A stretch of 64,000 nucleotides of DNA from Klebsiella aerogenes KCTC 2190. GTDB taxonomy: Bacteria; Pseudomonadota; Gammaproteobacteria; Enterobacterales; Enterobacteriaceae. Position 1 is the first letter of the stretch; each line of letters begins with the position of its first letter. The stretch spans positions 4,622,780 through 4,686,779 of the forward strand of contig NC_015663.1 of NCBI RefSeq assembly GCF_000215745.1, written 5' to 3'. The position numbers and the translations under genes are program-made. The notes under the pieces are model-generated. The model saw only the letters and a program-made list of their open reading frames with translations, was not told where the DNA came from and did not search any database. Of the stretch, positions 22,067 through 32,346 are shown one piece after another.

Positions 22067-22193
22067 TATACCCTAAATAATTCAAGTTGTAGAAAGGCGG
22101 CAAGGGCGCGAATCCCCAGGAGCATAGATAACTATGTGACTGGGGTGAGTGCACGCTGCCAACGCATCTGCAGCTTGAAGTATGACGGGTATA
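22067..22193. repeat. ERIC (intergenic repeat unit) element
   Basis: This 127-bp palindromic element begins TATACCCTAAATAATTCAAG and ends with its complement TATGACGGGTATA. It contains the conserved core GAATCCCCAGGAGC and GTGACTGGGGTGAG recognised by the ERIC1R and ERIC2 primers. Length and ends fit a full ERIC unit. It lies between pncA and the chitinase gene, 22 bp before the chitinase start, and would fold into a long hairpin in the 5' leader if transcribed. Confidence 0.93.
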
Positions 22194-22215
22194 TCATTGT
22201 CAAAGAGGAACTCCG

Positions 22216-23472
22216 ATGAAACTTTTGCCCTTGCTGGCAGCATTACCCCTGCTCTGCGCCTCTGTCGTTTCCGCGCAATCTTATATGTCGGTCGGCTACT
22301 TTAACGGCGGCGGCGACGTCACCGCAGGCCCCGGCGGCGATATCGACAAGCTTGATGTCCGACAAATAACCCATCTTAACTACTCGTTCGGCCTTATCTA
22401 CAACGATGAAAAAGACGAGACCAACGACGCGCTGAAAGACCCTGACCATCTCCATCAAATCTGGCTGTCGCCAAAAGTACAGGCGGATTTACAAAAACTG
22501 CCGGCGCTACGCCAGCAAAATCCCGATCTGAAAGTCCTGCTCTCCGTCGGCGGCTGGGGCGCGCGTGGATTTTCCGGCGCGGCGGCCACGCCGGAAAGCC
22601 GGGCGGTGTTTATCCGTTCGGTTCAGCAGGTCATTGACCAATATGGCCTTGATGGCATCGATCTTGACTGGGAATTTCCGGTTAACGGCGCCTGGGGATT
22701 GGTGGCCAGCCAGCCGGCGGATCGCGATAACTTTACCGCGTTGCTGAAAGAACTACGTGCCGCCGTCGGCACTAAGAAACTGGTGACCATCGCCGTTGGC
22801 GCCAATGTTGAAAGTCCAAAAAGCTGGGTCGACGTGAAAGCGGTCGCCCCACTGCTGGACTATATCAATCTGATGACCTACGACATGGCCTACGGCACAC
22901 AATATTTCAACTCAAATCTGTATGACTCCCGCCACTGGCCGACCGTCGCCGCAGCGGATAAATACAGCGCCGATTTTGTGGTGAATAACTATCTGGCTGC
23001 TGGCCTCAAACCCAGCCAGATGAATCTCGGCATTGGTTTCTATGGCCGGGTACCGAAACGTGCCGTCGAGCCAGGGATTGACTGGAGTAAGCCAGACGCG
23101 CAGAAAAACCCGGCTACCCAGCCTTACTTCGGGGCACAGCAAATCGAGTTGTTTAAATCGCTGGGTTATGACCTGAGCAAAGATACCTATGTGAAATACA
23201 ACGATATTGTTGCCAAACTGCTCAACGATCCGCAGAAACGCTTTACTGAGCACTGGGATGACGAAGCGAAGGTGCCGTGGTTATCGGTAAACTCTGCCGA
23301 TGGCAAAGCGCTTTTCGCCCTGTCCTACGAGAATCCACGTTCGGTGGCGATCAAAGCCGATTACATCAAGAGCAAAGGGTTAGCGGGCGGCATGTTCTGG
23401 GAATATGGCGCAGATGACAAAAACCAGCTTGCCCGACAACTGGCCGAGTCGCTAGGTATCAAGACGCAGTAA
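22216..23472 (+). CDS. Secreted GH18 chitinase
   Basis: A 418-residue glycoside hydrolase family 18 protein with a signal peptide (residues 1-20, cut near VSA-QS). The catalytic motif DxxDxDxE is intact as GLDGIDLDWEFP (about residues 145-156). Other barrel strands fit the fold: LLSVGGWGARGFS, NLMTYDMAYG and GGMFWEYGADD. It cleaves chitin or chito-oligosaccharides outside the cytoplasm; no chitin-binding module follows the catalytic domain, so soluble oligomers are plausible. AGAGGAA precedes the ATG. The gene is absent here in E. coli. Confidence 0.93.
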   Translation: MKLLPLLAALPLLCASVVSAQSYMSVGYFNGGGDVTAGPGGDIDKLDVRQITHLNYSFGLIYNDEKDETNDALKDPDHLHQIWLSPKVQADLQKLPALRQQNPDLKVLLSVGGWGARGFSGAAATPESRAVFIRSVQQVIDQYGLDGIDLDWEFPVNGAWGLVASQPADRDNFTALLKELRAAVGTKKLVTIAVGANVESPKSWVDVKAVAPLLDYINLMTYDMAYGTQYFNSNLYDSRHWPTVAAADKYSADFVVNNYLAAGLKPSQMNLGIGFYGRVPKRAVEPGIDWSKPDAQKNPATQPYFGAQQIELFKSLGYDLSKDTYVKYNDIVAKLLNDPQKRFTEHWDDEAKVPWLSVNSADGKALFALSYENPRSVAIKADYIKSKGLAGGMFWEYGADDKNQLARQLAESLGIKTQ

Positions 23473-23478
23473 AACACA

Positions 23479-23536
23479 CACCCCGGAAGCACTGCGCGAC
23501 CGGGGTGACTTAAAGAGCCGCCCGGTTAAACCGGGC
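23479..23536. terminator. Two hairpins between chitinase and yeaC
   Basis: The convergent gap holds two stems: CACCCCGG/CCGGGGTG (23479-23486 with 23500-23507) and GCCCGGT/ACCGGGC (23520-23526 with 23530-23536). They probably end the chitinase and yeaC transcripts, although neither has a long T run. Confidence 0.5.
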
Positions 23537-23551
23537 GCTCAGTGCAGCAGA

Positions 23552-23830
23552 TTACTGCGGTTTGAACGTCGCAATCGGCTTCGGCACGATTCCGAAATCC
23601 TCTTTCAATTGCTGTTTGCTCTTCATCACCATCTGACCGTTGGTGTCGATGGTCATATGCTGCGCATCCGTGTTGTTGCGCGCCTGCCACAACATCACCA
23701 GCTGCATGCTGTTTTCTTTTTGTTCCGGGGTCAGCGCAACGCCGTCCGGCCATTTTCCTAACTCCACCGCGGTGGCTAAACGCTGGTACAGTTCCGGCGT
23801 CATACTGGCAATAATTTGCTCGATATCCAT
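23552..23830 (-). CDS. yeaC: DUF1315 family protein YeaC
   Basis: A 92-residue cytoplasmic protein close to E. coli YeaC (90 aa). The conserved block LATAVELGKWPDGVALTPEQ and QHMTIDTNGQMVMKSKQQL are intact. No catalytic motif is known and the function is unassigned. It lies 41 bp downstream of msrB on the same strand, and the two are probably cotranscribed. Confidence 0.9.
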   Translation of the reverse strand: MDIEQIIASMTPELYQRLATAVELGKWPDGVALTPEQKENSMQLVMLWQARNNTDAQHMTIDTNGQMVMKSKQQLKEDFGIVPKPIATFKPQ

Positions 23831-23871
23831 CTTCTGCTCATCCGTCTTGGAATAATTTGCTGAATCGTTTC

Positions 23872-24285
23872 TTAGCCTTTAGTTCGCTCGCCGTTTTGCT
23901 CATCGGTGAAGCTTAAAGAGGCCGAATTGACGCAAAAACGCTCGCCGGTCGGCTGCGGGCCATCCGGGAAGACATGCCCCAGGTGCGCATCGCAATTGCC
24001 ACAGCGAATTTCAGTACGCTGCATCCCGTGGGAGTAATCATTGAGATAACGAATCGCGTCGTCGCTCACCGGCTCATAGAAGCTCGGCCAGCCGCAGCCG
24101 GAGTCATACTTGGATTGTGAGTGAAATAGCGGCGCATCGCAGACCAGGCAGTGGTAGATGCCGTCTTTTTTGTTATGCAGCAACCGTCCGGTAAACGGCG
24201 GTTCGGTACCGTGATTCTGCGTCACATAAAACTGCATCTCGCTCAATTCTTGTTTGAGCTCGTCAGGAGATGGTTTATTAGCCAT
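23872..24285 (-). CDS. msrB: Peptide methionine (R)-S-oxide reductase MsrB
   Basis: A 137-residue enzyme with the length of E. coli MsrB that reduces methionine-R-sulfoxide in oxidised proteins. Two CxxC pairs bind zinc (CLVCDAPLF and [12 protein letters not shown]). The catalytic cysteine is in [13 protein letters not shown] (about residue 118). Cytoplasmic. Divergent from gapA, with a CRP-type site in the gap. Confidence 0.96.
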   Translation of the reverse strand: MANKPSPDELKQELSEMQFYVTQNHGTEPPFTGRLLHNKKDGIYHCLVCDAPLFHSQSKYDSGCGWPSFYEPVSDDAIRYLNDYSHGMQRTEIRCGNCDAHLGHVFPDGPQPTGERFCVNSASLSFTDEQNGERTKG

Positions 24286-24401
24286 GTGATTACTTCTCGC
24301 TTTGAAAGGGCAACTTTACCCGTCGATTCTAACAAAACATTAACAATGAAACCTGTACTTTTGTTCTAAACTTATCCGATGCCATCAGGCAGCCAGATAA
24401 T

Positions 24402-24417
24402 TGTGATACTAATCACA
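24402..24417. promoter_or_regulatory. CRP-binding site
   Basis: TGTGATACTAATCACA is a perfect TGTGA-N6-TCACA dyad. It sits 117 bp upstream of msrB and 207 bp upstream of the gapA start. E. coli gapA transcription depends partly on cAMP-CRP. Which divergent gene this site serves cannot be decided from sequence alone. Confidence 0.8.
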
Positions 24418-24552
24418 TTTTTATCTTATATGACCTTTAAAATTCCGGACGCAGTCCCCATATGGAATTGGGCTCAAAGGGAGAGTGAGGCAAATCAATC
24501 GCGCAAAGGTCTGCTCAGGATTGATTTGTCGCAATGATTGACACGATTCCGC

Positions 24553-24580
24553 TTGACGCTGCGTAAGGTTTTTGTAATTT
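24553..24580 (+). promoter_or_regulatory. gapA main promoter
   Basis: TTGACG (24553-24558) and TAATTT (24575-24580) are separated by 16 bp, with transcription expected near 24587, about 37 bp before the gapA start. The sequence closely resembles the strong E. coli gapA P1 promoter. The 24286-24623 gap otherwise contains the CRP site and no gene. Confidence 0.7.
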
Positions 24581-24611
24581 TACAGGCAACCTTTTATTCA
24601 CTAACAAATAG

Positions 24612-25619
<1,008 letters not shown>

Positions 25620-25643
25620 GTTGAGATGAATAAGTAATCAATA

Positions 25644-25670
25644 AGAGCGGCTTCGGTCGCTCTTTTTTTT
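25644..25670 (+). terminator. Intrinsic terminator of gapA
   Basis: AGAGCGG/TCGCTCT forms a 7-bp stem closed by a CTTCGG loop, followed directly by eight T residues. It lies 25 bp after the gapA stop. Text-book intrinsic terminator. Confidence 0.92.
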
Positions 25671-25690
25671 GCCTGAAAGAGGATGGCGTA

Positions 25691-26575
25691 ATGATTAATA
25701 AAATTTTTGCTCTCCCGGTGATTGAACAACTTTCTCCTGCATTCTCCCGCCGCAAGCTGGACGATCTTGAACTTATCGTCGTTGACCACCCGCAGGTAAA
25801 AGCTTCCGTCGCCCTGCAGGGCGCTCACCTGCTCTCCTGGCAACCGGCCGGTGAAGAAGAAGTTTTGTGGTTGAGCAACAATACCCCATTTAAAAGCGGC
25901 GTCGCCCTGCGCGGCGGCGTACCCATCTGCTGGCCATGGTTCGGTCCGTCAGCGCAACAGGGGCTGCCGTCGCACGGTTTCGCACGCAACCTGCCGTGGG
26001 CGCTAAAATGCCAGGACGAAGATGAAAACGGCGTGATGCTGACCTTCGAACTGCAGAGCAGTGACGAAACCCGCAAATACTGGCCTCACGACTTCACGCT
26101 GTATGCGCGCTTCAAGCTGGGTAAGACCTGCGAGATCGAACTGGAAGCCCACGGCGAGTTTGAAACCACCTCCGCCCTGCACACCTACTTCAACGTTGGC
26201 GATATCACGGCAGTTAAAGTGAGCGGCCTTGGCGATCGCTATGTCGATAAAGTGCTGAATGCCGAAGAAGGCGTGCTGAAGGACGGCATCCAGACCTTCC
26301 CGGACCGCACCGACCGCGTTTATCTCAATGCCGAAGCCTGCAGCGTGATTCATGATGACGTCCTGCAGCGCAACATCGACGTGATCCATCGCCATCACGG
26401 TAACGTCGTTGCCTGGAACCCGGGCCCGGCGCTTTCCGTCAGCATGGGCGATATGCCGGATGATGGCTACAAAACTTTTGTTTGCGTGGAAACCTGCTGC
26501 GTGACCGTGCCGCAGAAAGCCAGCGAAGAGAAACCCACTCGCCTGGCGCAGACTATTCGCGTTGTGAAGCGTTAA
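25691..26575 (+). CDS. yeaD: Glucose-6-phosphate 1-epimerase YeaD
   Basis: A 294-residue member of the aldose-1-epimerase superfamily with the same length as E. coli YeaD; it interconverts alpha- and beta-glucose 6-phosphate. Visible family blocks are QGAHLLSWQPAGEEEVLWLS, LRGGVPICWPWFGPS, HTYFNVGDI (catalytic His) and VETCCVTVPQK. Located just after gapA with its own short leader. yeaE, the next gene in E. coli, is missing. Confidence 0.95.
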   Translation: MINKIFALPVIEQLSPAFSRRKLDDLELIVVDHPQVKASVALQGAHLLSWQPAGEEEVLWLSNNTPFKSGVALRGGVPICWPWFGPSAQQGLPSHGFARNLPWALKCQDEDENGVMLTFELQSSDETRKYWPHDFTLYARFKLGKTCEIELEAHGEFETTSALHTYFNVGDITAVKVSGLGDRYVDKVLNAEEGVLKDGIQTFPDRTDRVYLNAEACSVIHDDVLQRNIDVIHRHHGNVVAWNPGPALSVSMGDMPDDGYKTFVCVETCCVTVPQKASEEKPTRLAQTIRVVKR

Positions 26576-26602
26576 GACCGACAAGCGTCTGACGTGAGCG
26601 GA

Positions 26603-26699
26603 TGGCGCTTCGCTTATCAGGCCTACTTAACACCGTGTTTTCCAGGAGACAGTGGGCTCGACCCGTAGGCCGGGTAAGGCGTAGCCGCCACCCGGCCTA
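26603..26699. repeat. REP (BIME) pair
   Basis: Two palindromic units in opposite orientation lie between the convergent yeaD and mipA. The first is TGGCGCTTCGCTTATCAGGC with CTAC (26603-26626) and the second is at 26665-26699 with GTAGGCCGGGTAAGGCG. Both match the enterobacterial REP consensus. They are typical extragenic mRNA-stabilising or gyrase/IHF-linked elements. Confidence 0.8.
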
Positions 26700-26719
26700 A
26701 ACGCGAATTGTAATATAGC

Positions 26720-26744
26720 AAAACAGGGCATAACGCCCTGTTTT
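26720..26744. terminator. Bidirectional terminator between yeaD and mipA
   Basis: AAAACAGGGC/GCCCTGTTTT forms a 10-bp stem with a 5-nt loop, flanked by A and T runs on either side. It works for both strands and lies 31 bp past the mipA stop. Confidence 0.85.
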
Positions 26745-26775
26745 GATGCACAAAAAAGTCTGTGGAAGTGCACTG

Positions 26776-27522
26776 TCAGAAGGTATAGGTGATCCCGGTC
26801 GAAATCAGGCCGCTCCAGGATTTGTCCACCATCGGGCTATCGGTGATTTCGTCAGACAGACGAGTGTAACGGGCAATACCGTAAACGCTCCAGTCGCCGA
26901 GGAAACGATAGTTCGCCGCCAGCTCCAGATACGGGTTCCAGCTGCTGTCAGGATCGTAGCTGCGCATGCCGCTGCGATTCGACTCATGCTTCGAGACGCC
27001 GTAGTAGTATTCGTTCTGATTGTCGCTATTCCACTCCACGCCAATACCCGGCGTCAGGGTCAGGTTGCCGTTGGTATAACGGTACAGCCAGGCCATATCC
27101 CAGGTAATGCCATTGCTGTTGTCCAGCGTATCGCCGGCCAGCGTCGTACGCAGGAATCCGTACTGAGTGTTATGAACGTAGCTCAACCCCGCCATCATGG
27201 TGGATTTGCGGCGGTCCAGCTTGCGCATCTGCGAATTGTCGCTGTCGCCCGGCTTGAAATACATCGGCGACCAGTAAGCGGTCACGGACAGTTTGTCGTT
27301 GGTATCATTCCACAGGTAGTAGCCACCACCCAAACCGTGGAACCAGAAGTTATCACTTTCATAACTAATGACAGGTACCGGGTAAACATCTGCATCATAT
27401 TGTTTATAAGGATGCTCGACGACGCCCACGCCGGCCCCCAGCGTTAACTTCCCGTCAGCGTGCACTGCGCCAGCTGACGTCGCGATGAACACACCCAGTG
27501 CCAGAAGTTTGATTTTAGTCAC
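26776..27522 (-). CDS. mipA: MltA-interacting outer-membrane scaffold protein MipA
   Basis: A 248-residue outer-membrane protein with the E. coli MipA length. It bridges lytic transglycosylase MltA and PBP1B in murein machinery. The signal peptide ends at GAVHA-DG. The mature protein has alternating beta strands and ends with aromatic Phe (STGITYTF). The start is GTG at 27522 (VTKIKLLALG), preceded by AGGA; the ATG further upstream adds seven unrelated residues. Conserved blocks include LGGGYYLWNDTNDKLS and GLSYVHNTQYGFLRTTLAGDT. Confidence 0.94.
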   Translation of the reverse strand: MTKIKLLALGVFIATSAGAVHADGKLTLGAGVGVVEHPYKQYDADVYPVPVISYESDNFWFHGLGGGYYLWNDTNDKLSVTAYWSPMYFKPGDSDNSQMRKLDRRKSTMMAGLSYVHNTQYGFLRTTLAGDTLDNSNGITWDMAWLYRYTNGNLTLTPGIGVEWNSDNQNEYYYGVSKHESNRSGMRSYDPDSSWNPYLELAANYRFLGDWSVYGIARYTRLSDEITDSPMVDKSWSGLISTGITYTF

Positions 27523-27950
27523 GATCCATATTCCTGTTGTCAAATAATTAGCGCGTGCAGTTTAACGTCGTAGAGGTCATGCCTCAAATGCTTTACTTGC
27601 TCTTACACTAAACCGAACAATTTCCCACTGCTTGATGACCGTCCTCTTGCGACTTCATGACACATTGATGAAAGGCTTTGGCAAGATATGCGAAAAATTG
27701 CCTGGTTTCCGGATGAGTTATTGATATGTCATTGAAATTGAGTTTTAGCGGCATGCAAGTTTTCTAAATGCATCTACGCTTAAATTTAGAAGGTGTAGTC
27801 GCAGAGCACGTTATCCAAATCGCTTCTGTAACCTGGCACGAGGGTTGCTGAGATGTAGAAGGACGTCGTTCAGCCTGCCCCTTCCGGGGGCCCCCACTAT
27901 TCATATGAACGGCTCTCAACCTGTGCTAAAAAACGAAAGGACGGCATGCC
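27523..27950. other. mipA-yeaG divergent intergenic region
   Basis: This 428-bp gap holds the mipA promoter region and the yeaG sigma-54 promoter (27833-27849). No open frame of note is present. I could not find a convincing NtrC dyad, although the sigma-54 promoter should need an enhancer protein. Confidence 0.6.
27833..27849 (+). promoter_or_regulatory. Sigma-54 promoter of yeaGH
   Basis: CTGGCACGAGGGTTGCT matches the sigma-54 consensus YTGGCACGRNNNTTGCW at every defined position. It lies about 100 bp upstream of the yeaG start. E. coli yeaGH belongs to the nitrogen-limitation regulon, so the assignment agrees with known biology. Confidence 0.9.
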
Positions 27951-29885
27951 ATGAATATATTCGATCACTATCGCCAGCGCTATGAAGCTGCCAAGGACGA
28001 AGAGTTCACACTGCAGGAGTTTCTTACCATCTGCCGGCAAGATCGCAGTGCTTATGCCAACGCGGCAGAGCGGCTATTGACGGCCATTGGTGAACCAGTC
28101 ATGGTCGATACGGCCCTGGAGCCGCGGCTGTCCCGCCTCTTTTCAAACCGGGTTGTTGCACGCTATCCGGCGTTTGAAGAGTTCTATGGTATGGAAGATG
28201 CCATCGAGCAGATTGTTTCCTATCTGAAACATGCTGCGCAGGGTCTGGAAGAGAAAAAACAGATTCTGTATCTGCTGGGGCCGGTTGGCGGCGGTAAATC
28301 CTCGCTGGCGGAACGCCTGAAATCGCTGATGCAAAGGGTGCCAATCTACGTGCTGAGCGCGAATGGCGAACGCAGCCCGGTCAACGATCACCCTCTGTGC
28401 CTGTTTAACCCGCAGGAGGACGCGCAGATCCTCAATAAAGAATACGGCATTCCTAACCGTTATCTCGGCACAATTATGTCGCCGTGGGCGGCTAAACGCC
28501 TGCACGAGTTCGGCGGTGATATCACTAAATTCCGCGTCGTGAAAGTGTGGCCGTCAATCCTCGAACAGATTGCCATCGCCAAAACGGAACCCGGTGATGA
28601 AAATAACCAGGACATTTCGGCGCTGGTGGGGAAAGTGGATATCCGTAAACTGGAACACTATGCGCAAAACGACCCGGATGCCTATGGTTACTCCGGCGCG
28701 CTATGCCGCGCCAACCAGGGGATCATGGAATTCGTCGAGATGTTTAAAGCGCCGATTAAAGTATTGCACCCACTGCTGACGGCGACCCAGGAAGGCAACT
28801 ATAACGGTACCGAAGGTATCTCCGCCCTGCCGTTCAACGGCATTATCCTCGCGCACTCCAACGAATCCGAGTGGGTGACCTTCCGTAATAACAAAAACAA
28901 CGAGGCGTTCCTTGACCGTGTCTATATCGTCAAAGTGCCTTATTGCCTGCGCATCTCGGAAGAGATCCGTATTTATGAAAAACTGTTGAATAACAGTGAG
29001 CTGACCCATGCGCCATGCGCCCCAGGAACGCTTGAAACGCTGTCGCGCTTCTCTATTCTGTCGCGCCTGAAAGAGCCGGAAAACTCGAGCATCTACTCGA
29101 AGATGCGCGTCTATGACGGCGAAAGCTTGAAAGATACCGACCCGAAAGCGAAATCCTACCAGGAGTATCGTGATTACGCTGGCGTCGACGAAGGGATGAA
29201 CGGTCTCTCTACCCGTTTTGCCTTTAAAATTCTCTCAAGGGTGTTTAACTTCGATCATGCCGAAGTGGCGGCCAACCCGGTCCATCTGTTCTACGTACTG
29301 GAACAGCAAATCGAACGCGAACAGTTCCCGCAAGAGCAGGCCGAACGTTATCTGGAATTCCTCAAAGGCTATCTGATCCCGAAATACGCCGAATTTATCG
29401 GCAAAGAGATCCAAACGGCGTATCTTGAGTCTTATTCCGAATATGGACAGAACATTTTTGACAGATATGTCACTTATGCAGATTTCTGGATTCAGGATCA
29501 GGAGTACCGCGATCCGGATACCGGGCAACTGTTCGACCGTGAATCGCTGAATTCGGAACTGGAGAAAATCGAGAAGCCCGCCGGGATCAGCAACCCGAAA
29601 GATTTCCGTAATGAAATCGTCAACTTCGTGCTGCGCGCCAGAGCGAATAACAGCGGACGTAATCCGAACTGGACCAGTTATGAAAAACTGCGCACGGTTA
29701 TTGAGAAGAAAATGTTCTCCAATACCGAGGAGCTGTTGCCGGTCATTTCGTTCAATGCCAAAACGTCTACCGACGAGCAGAAAAAACACGACGACTTCGT
29801 CGATCGCATGATGGAAAAAGGCTATACCCGTAAACAGGTACGCCTGCTGTGCGAATGGTACCTGCGGGTACGTAAATCGTCCTGA
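27951..29885 (+). CDS. yeaG: PrkA-family serine kinase YeaG
   Basis: A 644-residue protein equal in length to E. coli YeaG, the PrkA-type kinase of the nitrogen- and stationary-phase stress response. The N-terminal AAA-like PrkA domain has the P-loop LLGPVGGGKSSLAERLKSLM (about residues 107-126). The C-terminal PrkA domain covers roughly residues 390-640. AAAGGA precedes the ATG. It leads the yeaG-yeaH pair under the sigma-54 promoter. Confidence 0.96.
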   Translation: MNIFDHYRQRYEAAKDEEFTLQEFLTICRQDRSAYANAAERLLTAIGEPVMVDTALEPRLSRLFSNRVVARYPAFEEFYGMEDAIEQIVSYLKHAAQGLEEKKQILYLLGPVGGGKSSLAERLKSLMQRVPIYVLSANGERSPVNDHPLCLFNPQEDAQILNKEYGIPNRYLGTIMSPWAAKRLHEFGGDITKFRVVKVWPSILEQIAIAKTEPGDENNQDISALVGKVDIRKLEHYAQNDPDAYGYSGALCRANQGIMEFVEMFKAPIKVLHPLLTATQEGNYNGTEGISALPFNGIILAHSNESEWVTFRNNKNNEAFLDRVYIVKVPYCLRISEEIRIYEKLLNNSELTHAPCAPGTLETLSRFSILSRLKEPENSSIYSKMRVYDGESLKDTDPKAKSYQEYRDYAGVDEGMNGLSTRFAFKILSRVFNFDHAEVAANPVHLFYVLEQQIEREQFPQEQAERYLEFLKGYLIPKYAEFIGKEIQTAYLESYSEYGQNIFDRYVTYADFWIQDQEYRDPDTGQLFDRESLNSELEKIEKPAGISNPKDFRNEIVNFVLRARANNSGRNPNWTSYEKLRTVIEKKMFSNTEELLPVISFNAKTSTDEQKKHDDFVDRMMEKGYTRKQVRLLCEWYLRVRKSS

Positions 29886-29893
29886 TAGCGACC

Positions 29894-31286
<1,393 letters not shown>

Positions 31287-31292
31287 CCTCAT

Positions 31293-31330
31293 AAATCAGC
31301 CAGATAAATACCTATTCTGGCTGATTTTTC
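31293..31330 (+). terminator. Terminator of yeaGH
   Basis: A perfect 12-bp stem (AAATCAGCCAGA/TCTGGCTGATTT) with an 11-nt loop followed by TTCTGT lies just after the yeaH stop. Strong intrinsic terminator. Confidence 0.9.
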
Positions 31331-31335
31331 TGTAG

Positions 31336-31563
31336 CGAAAACACATTAATAGCCAGCCACAGGTTCCGCTCAATTACATTTCGATAATTGTCGAATTAAT
31401 CCTTTACGCATTGGGTCTCTGGACGGCTAAAATAAATCTTGCACTATTTTTTCTACTATGCGTTAATGGCTACGTCGATTTGAAAGACAGAAAGATATTA
31501 CCCAAGCAGTTACTCACACCTCCAGGCGCTATCGCTGATACCACCTTTCCTGAGTCTCTCCAA
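31336..31563 (+). pseudogene. Possible remnant of a small membrane protein without start codon
   Basis: One frame is open from 31336 to the TAG at 31561-31563 (75 codons). It reads like a membrane protein end: a hydrophobic stretch around ISIIVELILYALGLW and LALFFLLCVNGY, then a charged tail DLKDRKILPKQ. There is no ATG or GTG in the frame and only a TTG at 31411. I take it for the fossil of a truncated gene, but a non-coding AT-rich region with a chance open frame is possible. I do not recognise the family. Confidence 0.3.
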
Positions 31564-31925
31564 TAGTATTAAGATTCTTCTGCAAATCAAATCCTGTATG
31601 CTTTGATACATTAAAAAACCTGGATAGAAGATGACTAATAAGAGTAATGACTTAGTAAAACGGTTAAACGCCGGCTAAATTTGATGCGAACTTCTGATTT
31701 ACGATAACGATGACGGCTTTGACCTGAGTAGATAAATAAGAAGCATCTCATTCAAATCAACACAAAATGGCATAAATTGATAACATAATCTGTCAGCTAT
31801 GCTATTTTTAGTAGTAACGCAAAATATTTTTCCGTTTTGCAGTTCAGCCCACCAGAAATTTACATATTCATCTGTGGGTAAGTGACAAAATGTAAAAAAA
31901 CATAATAATATAAAAGGATAAAATT
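31564..31925. other. AT-rich region with decayed short frames
   Basis: This 360-bp stretch is clearly AT-richer than its flanks. A ribosome-site-preceded ATG at 31631 opens a frame of 15 codons (MTNKSNDLVKRLNAG) ending in TAA. A sequence in another frame shortly after (CELLIYDNDDGFDLSR, 31689-31736) looks like its continuation. So a small gene may have been broken by a small indel. The last part is the leader of the zinc-ribbon gene, with AAAGGA before its ATG. Confidence 0.35.
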
Positions 31926-32141
31926 ATGATTAACAATATTCATTTCCGATGCCCGTGCTGCCATGGGTCACAATACAGAACCTCACATTTTGACGTGAGC
32001 GAAAAAAACCCCTTCGGCGCGAAATGCATTTTTTGCAAATCCGACATGGTGACTTTTGACAATATCGAATCTATCGATGTTTATCAGCCTGTCATGTCAC
32101 AACTCGCCGGAAGCAAAATGTTTGCCTCCGCCGCCTCATGA
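31926..32141 (+). CDS. Small Cys-rich protein, probable zinc ribbon
   Basis: A 71-residue protein with two close cysteine pairs, CPCC at residues 9-12 and CIFC at about 34-37, in the order expected for a zinc ribbon. AAGGATAAAATT precedes the ATG, and a 10-bp stem terminator follows the stop, so it looks like a genuine single-gene unit. I do not recognise a named family. The surrounding AT content and lack of an E. coli counterpart here suggest acquisition. A role as a regulator or stress peptide is open. Confidence 0.65.
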   Translation: MINNIHFRCPCCHGSQYRTSHFDVSEKNPFGAKCIFCKSDMVTFDNIESIDVYQPVMSQLAGSKMFASAAS

Positions 32142-32162
32142 GTGGCCTTTGGCCAGTCCTGC

Positions 32163-32193
32163 GCACTCTTCAGACACGCGTCATGAAGAGTGC
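32163..32193 (+). terminator. Terminator of the zinc-ribbon gene
   Basis: GCACTCTTCA/TGAAGAGTGC forms a perfect 10-bp stem with an 11-nt loop, followed by CGCATTTTA. It lies 21 bp after the stop codon. Confidence 0.7.
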
Positions 32194-32346
32194 CGCATTT
32201 TAGTTAGTCTGCCCTGCCTCGTTCTCCACACCTACACTACCTGTCAGCATAGTTAATCTGACCAGCCGTTCGTTCACCCACGCTCTGGTAGCCTGTTTAT
32301 CCACTATGATAAAATCAGCTAAACGGGTAAGACGAATCCAAACATC

